The notes: generated by a model from the sequence alone, not told the origin. A stretch of 15,615 bases of DNA from Marinisporobacter balticus (GCF_004345705.1 NZ_SLWV01000044.1:1-15615); one strand, 5' to 3'; shown: positions 8,180 through 15,526, counted from the first letter of the stretch. A program made the numbers and translations.

Positions 8180-8224
8180 ATAACGTAAAAAACCGAGCAA
8201 TATTTCTCGATTTTTTTACGTTAT
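8180..8224. terminator. Bidirectional terminator between convergent genes
   Basis: A 13-bp outer stem (8180-8192 with 8212-8224, ATAACGTAAAAAA) continues past a mismatch into CGAG (8194-8197) paired with CTCG (8206-8209). Runs of A and T on the two sides allow termination of both the plus-strand membrane gene and the minus-strand permease gene. Confidence 0.75.
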
Positions 8225-8242
8225 TATTCATTTTAAAATCAT

Positions 8243-9658
8243 TTATTCGCTGTCATTACTTAATTTTTTGCCAAAAGAAATTTCATTAAAATCTTGATTC
8301 GCAAAACTTGCCCATGCATAAAATACGATTCCCAGTGTAAACCATCCTAAAATGATCCCCCATTCATATGGCCATGCAAGTGAAGCTGGCGCACCTGGTA
8401 GATAAAGGCACATCATGCCAAAACTTAAAACGATAGCAATTATTCCTACAAGATTTCCCTTCTTCACCTTGTATGGTCTTGGCATTCCAGGCTCTTTTTT
8501 TCTGAGTACAAGAAATGATATTGAAACGATTAAATAAGAAACCACGATTGTAAACCCACCTGCATTTCCCAACCAGACAAGCATACTTTTTCCAAGAAGT
8601 GGTGCAAATGCAGATAAAATCCCTATTAATAGTATTGCATTTACAGGTGTTTTGTATTTCGGATGGATCTTTGCAAGAAAAGATGGTAACATTTTAGATT
8701 CTGCCATTGCATATATGGCTCTACTACCGCCAACAAAAAAGGAGTTCCAACTTGTGATTATTCCTCCCACACCACCTATAATAACAACTTTAGAGGCAAG
8801 AGGACTATTGTAAAATACCGCTTTCATGGCATCAGCCGTGACAAGACTTGACTTCATTATTTCTTTTACATTAAGTGATGTTGATACACTATAGATAATC
8901 ATTACATACCAAGCAATCGCCATTAAGACGGATAGCATAATTATTTTTCCGATCATCTTAAATGGAATATTAATCTCTTCTGCTGCCTGTGGTATAACAT
9001 CAAATCCTACATACATAAACGGTGTCATTACTGCTACTGCAAATATACCACTTTTTCCATTGACAAACATAGGCTTTATATTTTCAATATGTCCATGAAA
9101 TAGCGCTCCTGTAAACAGTGTGATTCCTATGCACGCAATGATAAGTGTGATTACCCCTTGTAGAAATGCTGCTGGTTTTACCCCAAAATAATTTACAGTC
9201 GTTATGAGAATAGAACTTAAGACACCAACCAAAACCCACGATAGATATACATCATACCCTACGATTGTATACATATACCCTTTAAGATAAGAAGAAAAAA
9301 GATATTCAAGAACAGTAGGCAAAGCAACTGCTTCAAATGCTACAACAGATACATATCCTAAAATTATAGACCATGTACATACAAACGAAGCTTTGTTTCC
9401 TAATGCTCTGTGGCTAAATACATGTTCCCCACCACATTTTGGCATTGCTGCTGTAAGCTCTGCATATGTCAGTCCTACAAATAAAACCATTATACCACCT
9501 AATATAAACGCTAACATGGATCCAAATGCTCCTGCCATTCTGATCCATTCTCCCGTGAGGACAACCCATCCCCATCCTATCATTGCCCCAAAAGCAAGGG
9601 CCATGACGTCTTTCTTTGATAATACTCTCTCGAAATTACCCGAGTCACCACTACTCAT
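8243..9658 (-). CDS. APC-family amino acid permease
   Basis: This 471-residue inner-membrane transporter has about 12 hydrophobic segments and the signature of the amino acid-polyamine-organocation superfamily in its first helix (LAFGAMIGWGWVVLTGEWI, about residues 20-38). The family motifs FILGGIMVLFVGLTYAEL and GGEHVFSHRALG follow. It should import an amino acid or amine by ion-coupled symport; the substrate cannot be told from sequence. The ATG at 9658 is chosen because AAGGAG at about 9670-9675 precedes it. A TTG further upstream has no ribosome binding site. It is a single gene, divergent from the interrupted lipoprotein gene and sharing a 375-bp intergenic region with it. Confidence 0.9.
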   Translation of the reverse strand: MSSGDSGNFERVLSKKDVMALAFGAMIGWGWVVLTGEWIRMAGAFGSMLAFILGGIMVLFVGLTYAELTAAMPKCGGEHVFSHRALGNKASFVCTWSIILGYVSVVAFEAVALPTVLEYLFSSYLKGYMYTIVGYDVYLSWVLVGVLSSILITTVNYFGVKPAAFLQGVITLIIACIGITLFTGALFHGHIENIKPMFVNGKSGIFAVAVMTPFMYVGFDVIPQAAEEINIPFKMIGKIIMLSVLMAIAWYVMIIYSVSTSLNVKEIMKSSLVTADAMKAVFYNSPLASKVVIIGGVGGIITSWNSFFVGGSRAIYAMAESKMLPSFLAKIHPKYKTPVNAILLIGILSAFAPLLGKSMLVWLGNAGGFTIVVSYLIVSISFLVLRKKEPGMPRPYKVKKGNLVGIIAIVLSFGMMCLYLPGAPASLAWPYEWGIILGWFTLGIVFYAWASFANQDFNEISFGKKLSNDSE

Positions 9659-10033
9659 AAAAAAAAGTTCTCCTTTCAATTTGTTATTTTATTAACCACT
9701 AAAAACATAACAATGATGTTTTTAATAATTTTCTAACTTTATTATTTCATTTTATCAAATAGAAATCGAATAAATAATCACATTCTATAATATTCTAAAT
9801 TTTCCACTTATTAAATCATATCTTAAAAATCCAACAAAGTCAAATTATGCAACAATTCTTTTCTCAAAATTTTGCATATACTATGCATATTTATACTGAT
9901 AATATTCCCATCGATGTCTCTATTTTTACTTCTAAATTCTGCTTATCAAAAATCTTAACGCTGTAACCATTACTTCTTTTCATGAATATTATAAAAGCAT
10001 GTAAAAACTTTTATTATTTTGGAGGGATTATAC
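9659..10033. promoter_or_regulatory. Divergent control region between permease and lipoprotein gene
   Basis: This 375-bp AT-rich stretch has no credible gene. It must hold the promoters for the permease (minus) and the lipoprotein gene (plus). A short perfect inverted repeat, TGCATA-TAC-TATGCA, lies at 9873-9887 and could be an operator. A possible -10 (TATTAT) for the lipoprotein gene lies near 9987, but its -35 is weak. I found no sigma-54 promoter and no recognisable riboswitch here. Confidence 0.4.
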
Positions 10034-10285
10034 ATGAAAAACATGAAAAAAATTTGTTTCGTTCTTTCTCTTATTTTTCTACTATCTATTACTTTAACTG
10101 GCTGTGGAGAAAAAATGTTAACAAAAGTTACCGTGGCTGAAGTAACCCATTCAGTATTTTATGCACCTCAGTATGTAGCCATCACAGAGGGTTTTTTTGA
10201 AAAAGAAGGACTAGAGGTGTCACTCATCAACGGTCAAGGGGCTGATAAAACAATGACTGCACTTTTATCTGACCATGTTACCTAA
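10034..10285 (+). pseudogene. 5' part of an interrupted ABC substrate-binding lipoprotein gene
   Basis: This is the N-terminal quarter of a periplasmic-binding-type lipoprotein of the NitT/TauT (SsuA-like) family, which captures small organic or inorganic anions or nutrients for an ABC importer. The ATG at 10034 has GGAGGG at 10021-10026. The protein opens with a lipoprotein signal peptide ending in LTGC (lipidated Cys24), then the family pattern VTHSVFYAPQYVAITEGFFEKEGLEV and GQGADKTMTALL. The native sequence stops at codon 78. The last five codons before TAA at 10283 belong to the inserted element. The rest of the gene lies at 14145-14915. As it stands it can make only an 83-residue stub. 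Confidence 0.9.
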
Positions 10286-10292
10286 AGATAGG
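10247..10292. other. attL: left junction of the integrated element
   Basis: Bases 10247-10267 are target sequence (coding ...TMTALL), 10268-10269 is the presumed TC core, and 10270-10292 is the right half of the element's attP. The last nine bases, AAAGATAGG (10284-10292), mirror CCTATCTTT at 14122-14130 in attR. Confidence 0.75.
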
Positions 10293-10301
10293 ATTTACAA
10301 A

Positions 10302-10333
10302 AAGACTAGAGCCATTGGTTTATCTCTAGTCTT
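10302..10333 (-). terminator. Terminator downstream of the SulP gene
   Basis: AAGACTAGAG (10302-10311) pairs perfectly with CTCTAGTCTT (10324-10333) around a 12-base loop. On the minus strand it runs directly into a T-run, so it should stop SulP transcription before it reaches the left attachment site. On the plus strand there is no T-run. Confidence 0.75.
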
Positions 10334-10380
10334 AAAACATGTGATACGAATTTTATTTTTTCATATTTTTTGTTTGTGCC

Positions 10381-11913
10381 TTATCCTAATTTATTTAAAG
10401 CAACATGATACCTTGGATCTTCAATGATGTTTACTTCAATAATTTCTTTTGCATCTCTAATAAAATCATAGCATTCTCTGCTTAAATGCTTCAAATGCAG
10501 TTTTTTCCCTAGACTTTTATATTTTTCTGTTAAAGTATTAATACTTTCAATCCCTGAATGATCAAAAACACGCGCATACATAAAATCTATCACAATATTT
10601 TCTGGATCATTTTTAATATCAAATGCTTCTACAAAATTACGAGAAGATCCAAAAAACAAAGCACCTCTTATTCCATATACCTTTGTACCATCTTCTTCTA
10701 TATACGCATTCACATCAATTCTTTTTCCTTTTTCCCAAGCAAATACTAGAGAAGATACAATTACGCCTACAGCTACTGCAATGGCTAAATCCTCAAATAC
10801 AGTAACCACTGAAACTAATACAATAACAAAAGCATCTGCCTTTGAAATATTTCTCATAATTCTAAAGCTTGACCATTCAAAGGTTGCGATCACTACCATA
10901 AACATTACGCCAACGAGTGCTGCTAAAGGAATTTTTTCTATCAAATTCGCGCCAAATAATATAAACCCTAATAAAAATAATGATGCTGAAATTCCAGATA
11001 ATCTTCTACGTCCTCCAGAATTAATATTGATCATACTCTGTCCAATCATAGCACAACCGCCCATTCCACCAAAAAATCCTGTTACGATATTGGCAAGTCC
11101 TTGTCCCATACATTCTTTATTACTTCTACCTCTTGTATCTGTGATTTCATCTATTAACGTTAACGTCATAAGAGATTCAATAAGTCCTACTGCAGCAAAA
11201 ATAAATGCATAAGGAAATATAACTTTAAAGGTTTCTAAATCCATAGGTAGATTAGGCATATGAAATTTAGGCAGTCCTCCTCCTACACGCGCAATATCAC
11301 CAACAGTTCTTGTATCTAGTCCAAAAGTATTTGCGAGTACTGATACGACAATAATTGCAAATAATGAGGCTGGTATTGTTTTCGTCAATTTAGGCAAAAA
11401 GTAAGTAATCATCATGGTTAATAATACCAATCCTACCATGATCCACAACTCTGAACCAGTCATCCAATGTAATGTTCCATCGCTAGAAACTACTTTAAAT
11501 TGATTTAATTGCGCTAAAAAAATCACAATAGCAAGTCCATTTACAAATCCTAACATTACAGGATGAGGAATAATTCTTATAAATTTACCCAGTTTTAATA
11601 CCCCTACTAATATTTGTATAATTCCCATTACAACTACAGCTGCAAATAAATATTCTACACCATGCTGTGCTACAAGTGCTACCATTACAACAGCTAATCC
11701 TCCAGTAGCTCCAGAAATCATTCCTGGTCTTCCTCCAAAAATAGAAGTTATGAGACCCACTAAAAAGGCTCCATATAATCCCACTAACGGCTTAACCCCT
11801 GCAACAAGCGCAAAAGCTACAGCTTCTGGCACCAATGCCAAAGCTACCGTAAGTCCCGATAGTATTTCGTTTTTCACATTCATAGTTTCAACATTTTCTT
11901 GATTAAATAGCAT
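10381..11913 (-). CDS. SulP family anion transporter with STAS domain
   Basis: This 510-residue membrane protein of the SulP/SLC26 family moves inorganic anions such as sulfate or bicarbonate, or small carboxylates. The first-helix signature GLTVALALVPEAVAFALVAG is at about residues 20-39, followed by VGLYGAFLVGLITSIFGGRP and ISGATGGLAVVM. About 10-14 hydrophobic segments extend to about residue 390. A cytosolic STAS domain follows (about 395-500) with VFDHSGIESI, including the usual conserved serine near residue 452. The ATG at 11913 has GGAGG eight bases upstream. It is the cargo of the inserted element, transcribed toward the left attachment site and away from the recombinase, and ends at its own terminator. 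The substrate is not determinable from sequence. Confidence 0.93.
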   Translation of the reverse strand: MLFNQENVETMNVKNEILSGLTVALALVPEAVAFALVAGVKPLVGLYGAFLVGLITSIFGGRPGMISGATGGLAVVMVALVAQHGVEYLFAAVVVMGIIQILVGVLKLGKFIRIIPHPVMLGFVNGLAIVIFLAQLNQFKVVSSDGTLHWMTGSELWIMVGLVLLTMMITYFLPKLTKTIPASLFAIIVVSVLANTFGLDTRTVGDIARVGGGLPKFHMPNLPMDLETFKVIFPYAFIFAAVGLIESLMTLTLIDEITDTRGRSNKECMGQGLANIVTGFFGGMGGCAMIGQSMININSGGRRRLSGISASLFLLGFILFGANLIEKIPLAALVGVMFMVVIATFEWSSFRIMRNISKADAFVIVLVSVVTVFEDLAIAVAVGVIVSSLVFAWEKGKRIDVNAYIEEDGTKVYGIRGALFFGSSRNFVEAFDIKNDPENIVIDFMYARVFDHSGIESINTLTEKYKSLGKKLHLKHLSRECYDFIRDAKEIIEVNIIEDPRYHVALNKLG

Positions 11914-12338
11914 ACATTTCCTCCAATTCTTATAGTGTCACAAAGCATAATAATATCATATAGTCTATATAAAATCTACACTTATCTTCTGATATTCCAG
12001 AGCAATCGCATAAAATATAATTTCAACTATAACTTTTCACAAAGTTTTTTAAATAGCATTGCGCCCTTAGAATATGTGATGTGATTATTTTTCTTAAGAA
12101 ATGACCTGAAGCAAAGGCTTTACAGGCATAGCAAATAAACCTTTATACATTTAACTCATAAACCATTTTTTAATTTATTTTCAATTATACTTTCTTTTAT
12201 CTCTTATCTTTTCCGTGCGATTGCCATGAAAGTTACCACCACTATCTTTCTCGCAACTATTTCTAATATAAATCCAGTAATAAATATTATAGTTCTTTGC
12301 ATATGTCTTAATATACGTACCCTAATGAGGTGATTTTT
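11914..12338. promoter_or_regulatory. Divergent intergenic region between SulP and recombinase genes
   Basis: This 425-bp AT-rich stretch has no convincing gene. It contains a candidate SulP promoter at 12014-12042 and inverted nonamers GCAATCGCA (12002-12010) and TGCGATTGC (12216-12224), about 205 bases apart, which could be paired operator half-sites or chance. A 35-codon open frame from 12226 ends in the TGA within the recombinase ribosome binding site, but it lacks its own binding site. Confidence 0.4.
12014..12042 (-). promoter_or_regulatory. Candidate promoter of the SulP gene
   Basis: On the minus strand TTGTGA (12037-12042) and TATATT (12014-12019) are spaced by exactly 17 bases, about 100 bases upstream of the SulP start codon. 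The -35 matches consensus at four of six positions. Confidence 0.4.
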
Positions 12339-13823
12339 TTGAAAGCTGCCCTATACTTGCGTGTTAGTACTGAAGAACAGGCTTCTGGTGGACACTCTAT
12401 TGAGGCGCAACGTCAGGAGTTAATCAAATACTGTGATGCATTTGATTATGAAATTTATAATTTTTATGTTGATGGTGGATTCTCTGCTAGTACCATGGAC
12501 AGACCTGCATTAAAAAAACTACTTGCAGATTGTGGCAAATATGATTTAGCACTAGTATGGAGATTAGATAGGATCTCTAGGGATATGGCTGATCTTATGA
12601 AAATATTAGAAGTCTTTACAAACGATTATGTGATATTTAAATCTAAAACAGAAAACTTTGATACTTCTACTGCATCTGGAAAATTAATGCTAAATATGCT
12701 AGGTTCTTTTGCTGAATTTGAAAGAGCTTCTATAAGTGAAAGAATCCAATTAGCGCACAGAAAAATACTAAATGAAGGGAAATGGCGTGGTGGGAAGCCT
12801 CCTTTAGGATATACAATCAACGAAGACAAGACACTTGAAATTAATGAAAATGAATCTTTGATTGCAAAAAAAATATTTGACCTTAGTGCAAATGAAAACA
12901 TGGGAACTAGAAGTATCGCGATTCATCTTAATGCTTTAGGATATTTAACTAGAAATCATAAACCTTTTACTAGCACTGCTATTGTTCGTATATTGAAAAA
13001 CCCAACTTATTATGGTGAGATGATTCATAAAAGGCAACAATATGTTAAAAAAAATGGTAAGAAAACAGTAGTCTATACAGATGAATATCATACCTTTAAA
13101 GGTCTCTATTCCCCTATCATTTCTAAAGAACTATTTTTAAAATCTGAAGAAAATATGAATAGACGAAAGCTCAACCGTGGAGCTTCTTCTAAAATCCCAA
13201 ACCTATTATCTGGCATCATATTTTGTGGGGATTGCAAAGAATATATGCTAAGAAATAGCAAAAAAACTGGCGAGATATTTTTCACTTGTAAAAGCTATAA
13301 ACACTATGGAAAATGTAGGCATCATTACATATCAGAAAATGTAGTAATGAAAGAAATCAAAAAGAGTATTCAAAATATAGAAGCATCGCAGAATATGGTT
13401 TATAAAATGAATAAAAAATTAGTTGAAGAAAAAAAACATAAGTTACATACCATTAGAAATGAGCTTACTACACTACAGGATGGTATTCGTAGTATTTCAA
13501 GAAGAAAAGATAAGCTATTCGAACTGGTTGAAAAAGAAATCATCACCGAAACAGATTTCATCGATAGAAAGAAAAAATTATCCAAAGAACAGGAAGAAAA
13601 AAGCAAACTCTTGAAGCAGCTGCAATCTAATATAAATAATATAAATAATTACCAAGGAAATAAAAATTTTATGCGCCAGCTAACACCCTTTCATGAAAAG
13701 TTTGATACACTCTCCTTCGAAACCAAGAAAAAAATCTTAAATAAAATTATTGAGCGTATAGAAGTCTTTGATAATGATAAAGCTTATGCTAGAAAAAAAA
13801 TTCATATCTATTATAAAATATAG
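12339..13823 (+). CDS. Large serine recombinase (site-specific integrase)
   Basis: This 494-residue recombinase of the resolvase/invertase superfamily cuts and rejoins DNA through a phosphoserine link at paired attachment sites. The catalytic domain (about 1-140) has YLRVSTEEQ with nucleophile Ser10 and Arg8, VWRLDRISRD with Arg75 and Arg78, and FAEFERASISERI. The recombinase domain follows (GKWRGGKPPLGYTI, from about 148). A zinc ribbon uses Cys296, Cys299, Cys317 and Cys326. A long coiled coil (about 340-455) closes the protein, as in phage-type large serine integrases. TTG at 12339 is chosen as start because GAGGTGA (12327-12333) is well spaced for it. A GTG at 12330 would overlap that site. 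The gene lies near the right attachment site and probably inserts and excises the whole element. Confidence 0.94.
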   Translation: MKAALYLRVSTEEQASGGHSIEAQRQELIKYCDAFDYEIYNFYVDGGFSASTMDRPALKKLLADCGKYDLALVWRLDRISRDMADLMKILEVFTNDYVIFKSKTENFDTSTASGKLMLNMLGSFAEFERASISERIQLAHRKILNEGKWRGGKPPLGYTINEDKTLEINENESLIAKKIFDLSANENMGTRSIAIHLNALGYLTRNHKPFTSTAIVRILKNPTYYGEMIHKRQQYVKKNGKKTVVYTDEYHTFKGLYSPIISKELFLKSEENMNRRKLNRGASSKIPNLLSGIIFCGDCKEYMLRNSKKTGEIFFTCKSYKHYGKCRHHYISENVVMKEIKKSIQNIEASQNMVYKMNKKLVEEKKHKLHTIRNELTTLQDGIRSISRRKDKLFELVEKEIITETDFIDRKKKLSKEQEEKSKLLKQLQSNINNINNYQGNKNFMRQLTPFHEKFDTLSFETKKKILNKIIERIEVFDNDKAYARKKIHIYYKI

Positions 13824-13832
13824 TTCAACGTA

Positions 13833-13861
13833 TAGGAGCAGAGAAACGATCCCTGCTCTTA
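13833..13861. terminator. Hairpin between recombinase and 57-aa gene
   Basis: TAGGAGCAG (13833-13841) pairs with CTGCTCTTA (13853-13861), with one G-T pair, around an 11-base loop. It lies between convergent stop codons (13823 and 13873). There is no strong T-run on either side, so termination efficiency is uncertain. Confidence 0.45.
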
Positions 13862-13872
13862 TTAATCTGATC

Positions 13873-14046
13873 CTATTCTTCTCTCCATTGATCTAAATGC
13901 ATATACCCTTCCAAAATAATATCTACTACCACATCAGGCAAAACTCTATTCCCATCTTCATCTGGCGTTGTCATAAAAAAAGCGATAGACGTACCATGAT
14001 CTTCTTGATACCTTTTTCCATAAGGTGTCTCTACCCAATGATTCAT
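13873..14046 (-). CDS. Small acidic protein near the attachment site (57 aa)
   Basis: The frame encodes a protein starting MNHWVETPYGKRYQEDHG and ending MHLDQWREE. It has a real ribosome binding site (GGGGAG about nine bases before the ATG at 14046) and lies wholly inside the element, 75 bases from the attP arm. It has about 12 acidic and four basic residues, three prolines and no hydrophobic segment. No family is recognised. Its size and place, between the integrase and the attachment site on the opposite strand, are compatible with a recombination directionality factor; the SPbeta factor SprB is similarly small. The acidic composition gives no direct support, so this remains a position-based guess. 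Confidence 0.6.
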   Translation of the reverse strand: MNHWVETPYGKRYQEDHGTSIAFFMTTPDEDGNRVLPDVVVDIILEGYMHLDQWREE

Positions 14047-14121
14047 ATGCCTAACTCCCCTTCAACATTTACTACTAATATATATGAAAGTTAGTTTTGT
14101 CTATATTCCTTTCATGAAAAC

Positions 14122-14167
14122 CCTATCTTTTGCTATCATTACCATCGAGTCAAGTAGACATCGGTTT
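14122..14167. other. attR: right junction of the integrated element
   Basis: Bases 14122-14144 are the left half of attP, 14145-14146 the presumed TC core, and 14147-14167 target sequence (coding SQVDIGF). The 23-base arm matches the reverse complement of 10270-10292 at 17 positions, including an unbroken CCTATCTTT at the outer end. Confidence 0.75.
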
Positions 14168-14915
14168 TATGGGGCCTGAAGCGTCTGTTTATGTTTTTAA
14201 TCAAGGAAAAGAAGATTATGCAATAAACTTTGCACAACTAACTCAACGAGACGGTTCTTTCTTATTAGCGAGAAAACCTATGCCAAACTTTACCTTTGCT
14301 GATGTATCAGGAAAAACCATTATTGGTGGACGTAAAGGGGGTATGCCTGAAATGACTTTAGAGTATGTGCTAAAAGAGAATAATGTAGTTCCTGAAAAAG
14401 ACGTAACCGTACGTACCGATATTCAATTCGCTGTTATGGCAGGAGCCTTTACTGGCGGAGAAGGTGATTTTGTAACATTGTTTGAACCTGTAGCTTCAAT
14501 GCTTGAAAAAGAAGGGGCTGGACATATTGTAGCTTCTATTGGCGAAGCTGGTGGATATATTCCTTATACTTGCTATTGTGCGAAAAAAAGTTTGATAGAA
14601 AGCAACCCAAAAGTAATTCAATCATTTACAAACGCTATCTATAAAGGGATGAAATGGGTTGAAACACATACCCCTGAAGAAATCGCTCAATCTATTTCTC
14701 CACAATTTCCTGATGCAGATTTAGAAATCCTAACAGAAGTTGCAAAAAGATATAAAGATCAAGATACATGGAAACCTGATTTAGTCTTAACAAAAGAAGG
14801 ATTAAATCATATGATGGACATTATAGAACTTGCTGGTGAATTAGATCAAAGGGCCCCTTATGAAAAAATTGTTACCACTAAATTTGCCCAAGAAGCAATG
14901 CAATCTATCCAATAA
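14145..14915 (+). pseudogene. 3' part of the interrupted ABC substrate-binding lipoprotein gene
   Basis: These 256 codons encode the rest of the NitT/TauT-type binding protein: SSQVDIGFMGPEASVYV, then the hinge and second lobe (FADVSGKTIIGGRKGGMPEM; GGEGDFVTLFEPVASMLEKEG; ESNPKVIQSFTNAIYKGMKW) to the natural C-terminus. Added to codons 1-78 at 10034-10267 it makes a 334-residue protein, the usual length for the family. There are no frameshifts or stops. In the present arrangement the frame is open back to a TTG at 14130, but no ribosome binding site supports translation there, so it is probably silent. No ABC permease or ATPase gene follows. The ligand cannot be told; sulfonates, nitrate-like anions or vitamin precursors are all served by this family. 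Confidence 0.9.
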
Positions 14916-14953
14916 CTTTATTGCCACGTCTATCGCATTAAAAATAATTTTTA

Positions 14954-15150
14954 AGGTTCAACGTCGAATTTTGTGATCTTAGAAAAACAAAAGTTAGTCA
15001 ACAAAAATAACAATATAATTATTTCCAAATACATTTTGATTAATGGCTTAAAATCAATGTTTTCATTAAATATATTCTATAAATTATCATTAAAAGATAT
15101 ATTGACCTAACCTATTTTATGCTGTTATCACAAAACTTGATGTTGAACCT
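14954..15150. repeat. MITE-like unit with 24-bp terminal inverted repeats
   Basis: The 346 bases from 14916 to 15261 hold no gene. Within them, 14954-14977 (AGGTTCAACGTCGAATTTTG and on) is the reverse complement of 15127-15150 at 21 of 24 positions. Further in, GTTAGTCAA near 14992 faces TTGACCTAAC near 15104, so the imperfect arms reach roughly 45-50 bases. The unit is 197 bp with an AT-rich centre and no frame, like a non-autonomous transposable element. Flanking octamers AATTTTTA and AAATTTTC agree at six of eight positions, too AT-rich to prove a target duplication. Confidence 0.55.
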
Positions 15151-15261
15151 AAATTTTCATGCGATTACCATGATTTATTGAATGTTTATGTAGTAAACTT
15201 TAAAAATTTATGAGATAATAAATGTTAGCATAAAAGATTCATAAATTTTTAGGAGGACAAA

Positions 15262-15504
15262 ATGAAAAGATATACGAAAGTAATTAGAATGACTGGATTT
15301 TATTTTACAAAAGAATTTGAAAAGAAAAAACATCATAAAAATAAAATAAGAGAATTGAGAGAAGAAACAATCGCAAAATTCTTTTTAGAAGGCGATATGG
15401 AAATCATTGTATATTTCGAAGAAAGCGATCGTGAGATTCTTATTACATCTTCTAGTGACCCAAAAGATATTCAAAAATATTTAGGGAATAAATTTATACA
15501 ATAA
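15262..15504 (+). CDS. Small basic protein of unknown function (80 aa)
   Basis: I do not recognise a family. The start at 15262 is well supported by AGGAGG (15251-15256). The first half is strongly basic (KEFEKKKHHKNKIRELREE), and the second half reads like an alternating beta-strand and helix fold (MEIIVYFEESDREILITSSSDPKDIQKYLG). There is no signal peptide, membrane segment or cysteine. It lies between the MITE-like repeat and an IS3-family end, and nothing in the context suggests a function. Confidence 0.65.
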   Translation: MKRYTKVIRMTGFYFTKEFEKKKHHKNKIRELREETIAKFFLEGDMEIIVYFEESDREILITSSSDPKDIQKYLGNKFIQ

Positions 15505-15526
15505 AAAATCTCTACACCATTTAAAA

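Larger units (their letters stand above)
10268..14144. mobile_element. 3.9-kb serine-integrase element with SulP cargo inserted in a lipoprotein gene
   Basis: The segment separates two halves of one reading frame and is 3,877 bp long. It carries a SulP transporter (minus), a large serine recombinase (plus) and a 57-residue gene (minus). The flanks share only ATC at the junctions (10267-10269 and 14144-14146), as expected for serine integrases, which recombine at a central dinucleotide and need little homology. Joining the inner ends yields a 48-bp near-palindrome centred on TC (10268-10269 / 14145-14146). Joining the outer ends restores a 334-codon gene. No phage structural, replication or conjugation genes are present. 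The cargo is unusual: only a transporter. Attachment sites and boundaries are deduced from symmetry and frame, not from an empty-site comparison. Confidence 0.88.

Noticed and set aside
12226..12333. 35-codon frame just before the recombinase, as a leader peptide
   Set aside because: Its ATG lacks a ribosome binding site and the peptide has no regulatory codon run. Overlap of its TGA with the recombinase ribosome binding site is probably chance.
14130..14144. TTG at 14130 as a genuine start for the 3' lipoprotein half
   Set aside because: There is no ribosome binding site, the codons to 14144 come from the element's attP arm, and the product would lack a signal peptide.
10277..14155. Alternative crossover at a shared GT (10277-10278 and 14154-14155) instead of TC
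   Set aside because: It also restores the frame, giving SDHVDIGF, but it makes an attP without arm symmetry. The TC position gives a 17/23 symmetric site and SSQVDIGF, closer to the family as I know it. Element length is the same either way.
12216..15172. Repeated GCGATTRCCATGA-like motif at about 12217 and 15161
   Set aside because: There are only two copies, one inside and one outside the element, with one mismatch and no common context. This is too little to call a regulatory site or repeat family.
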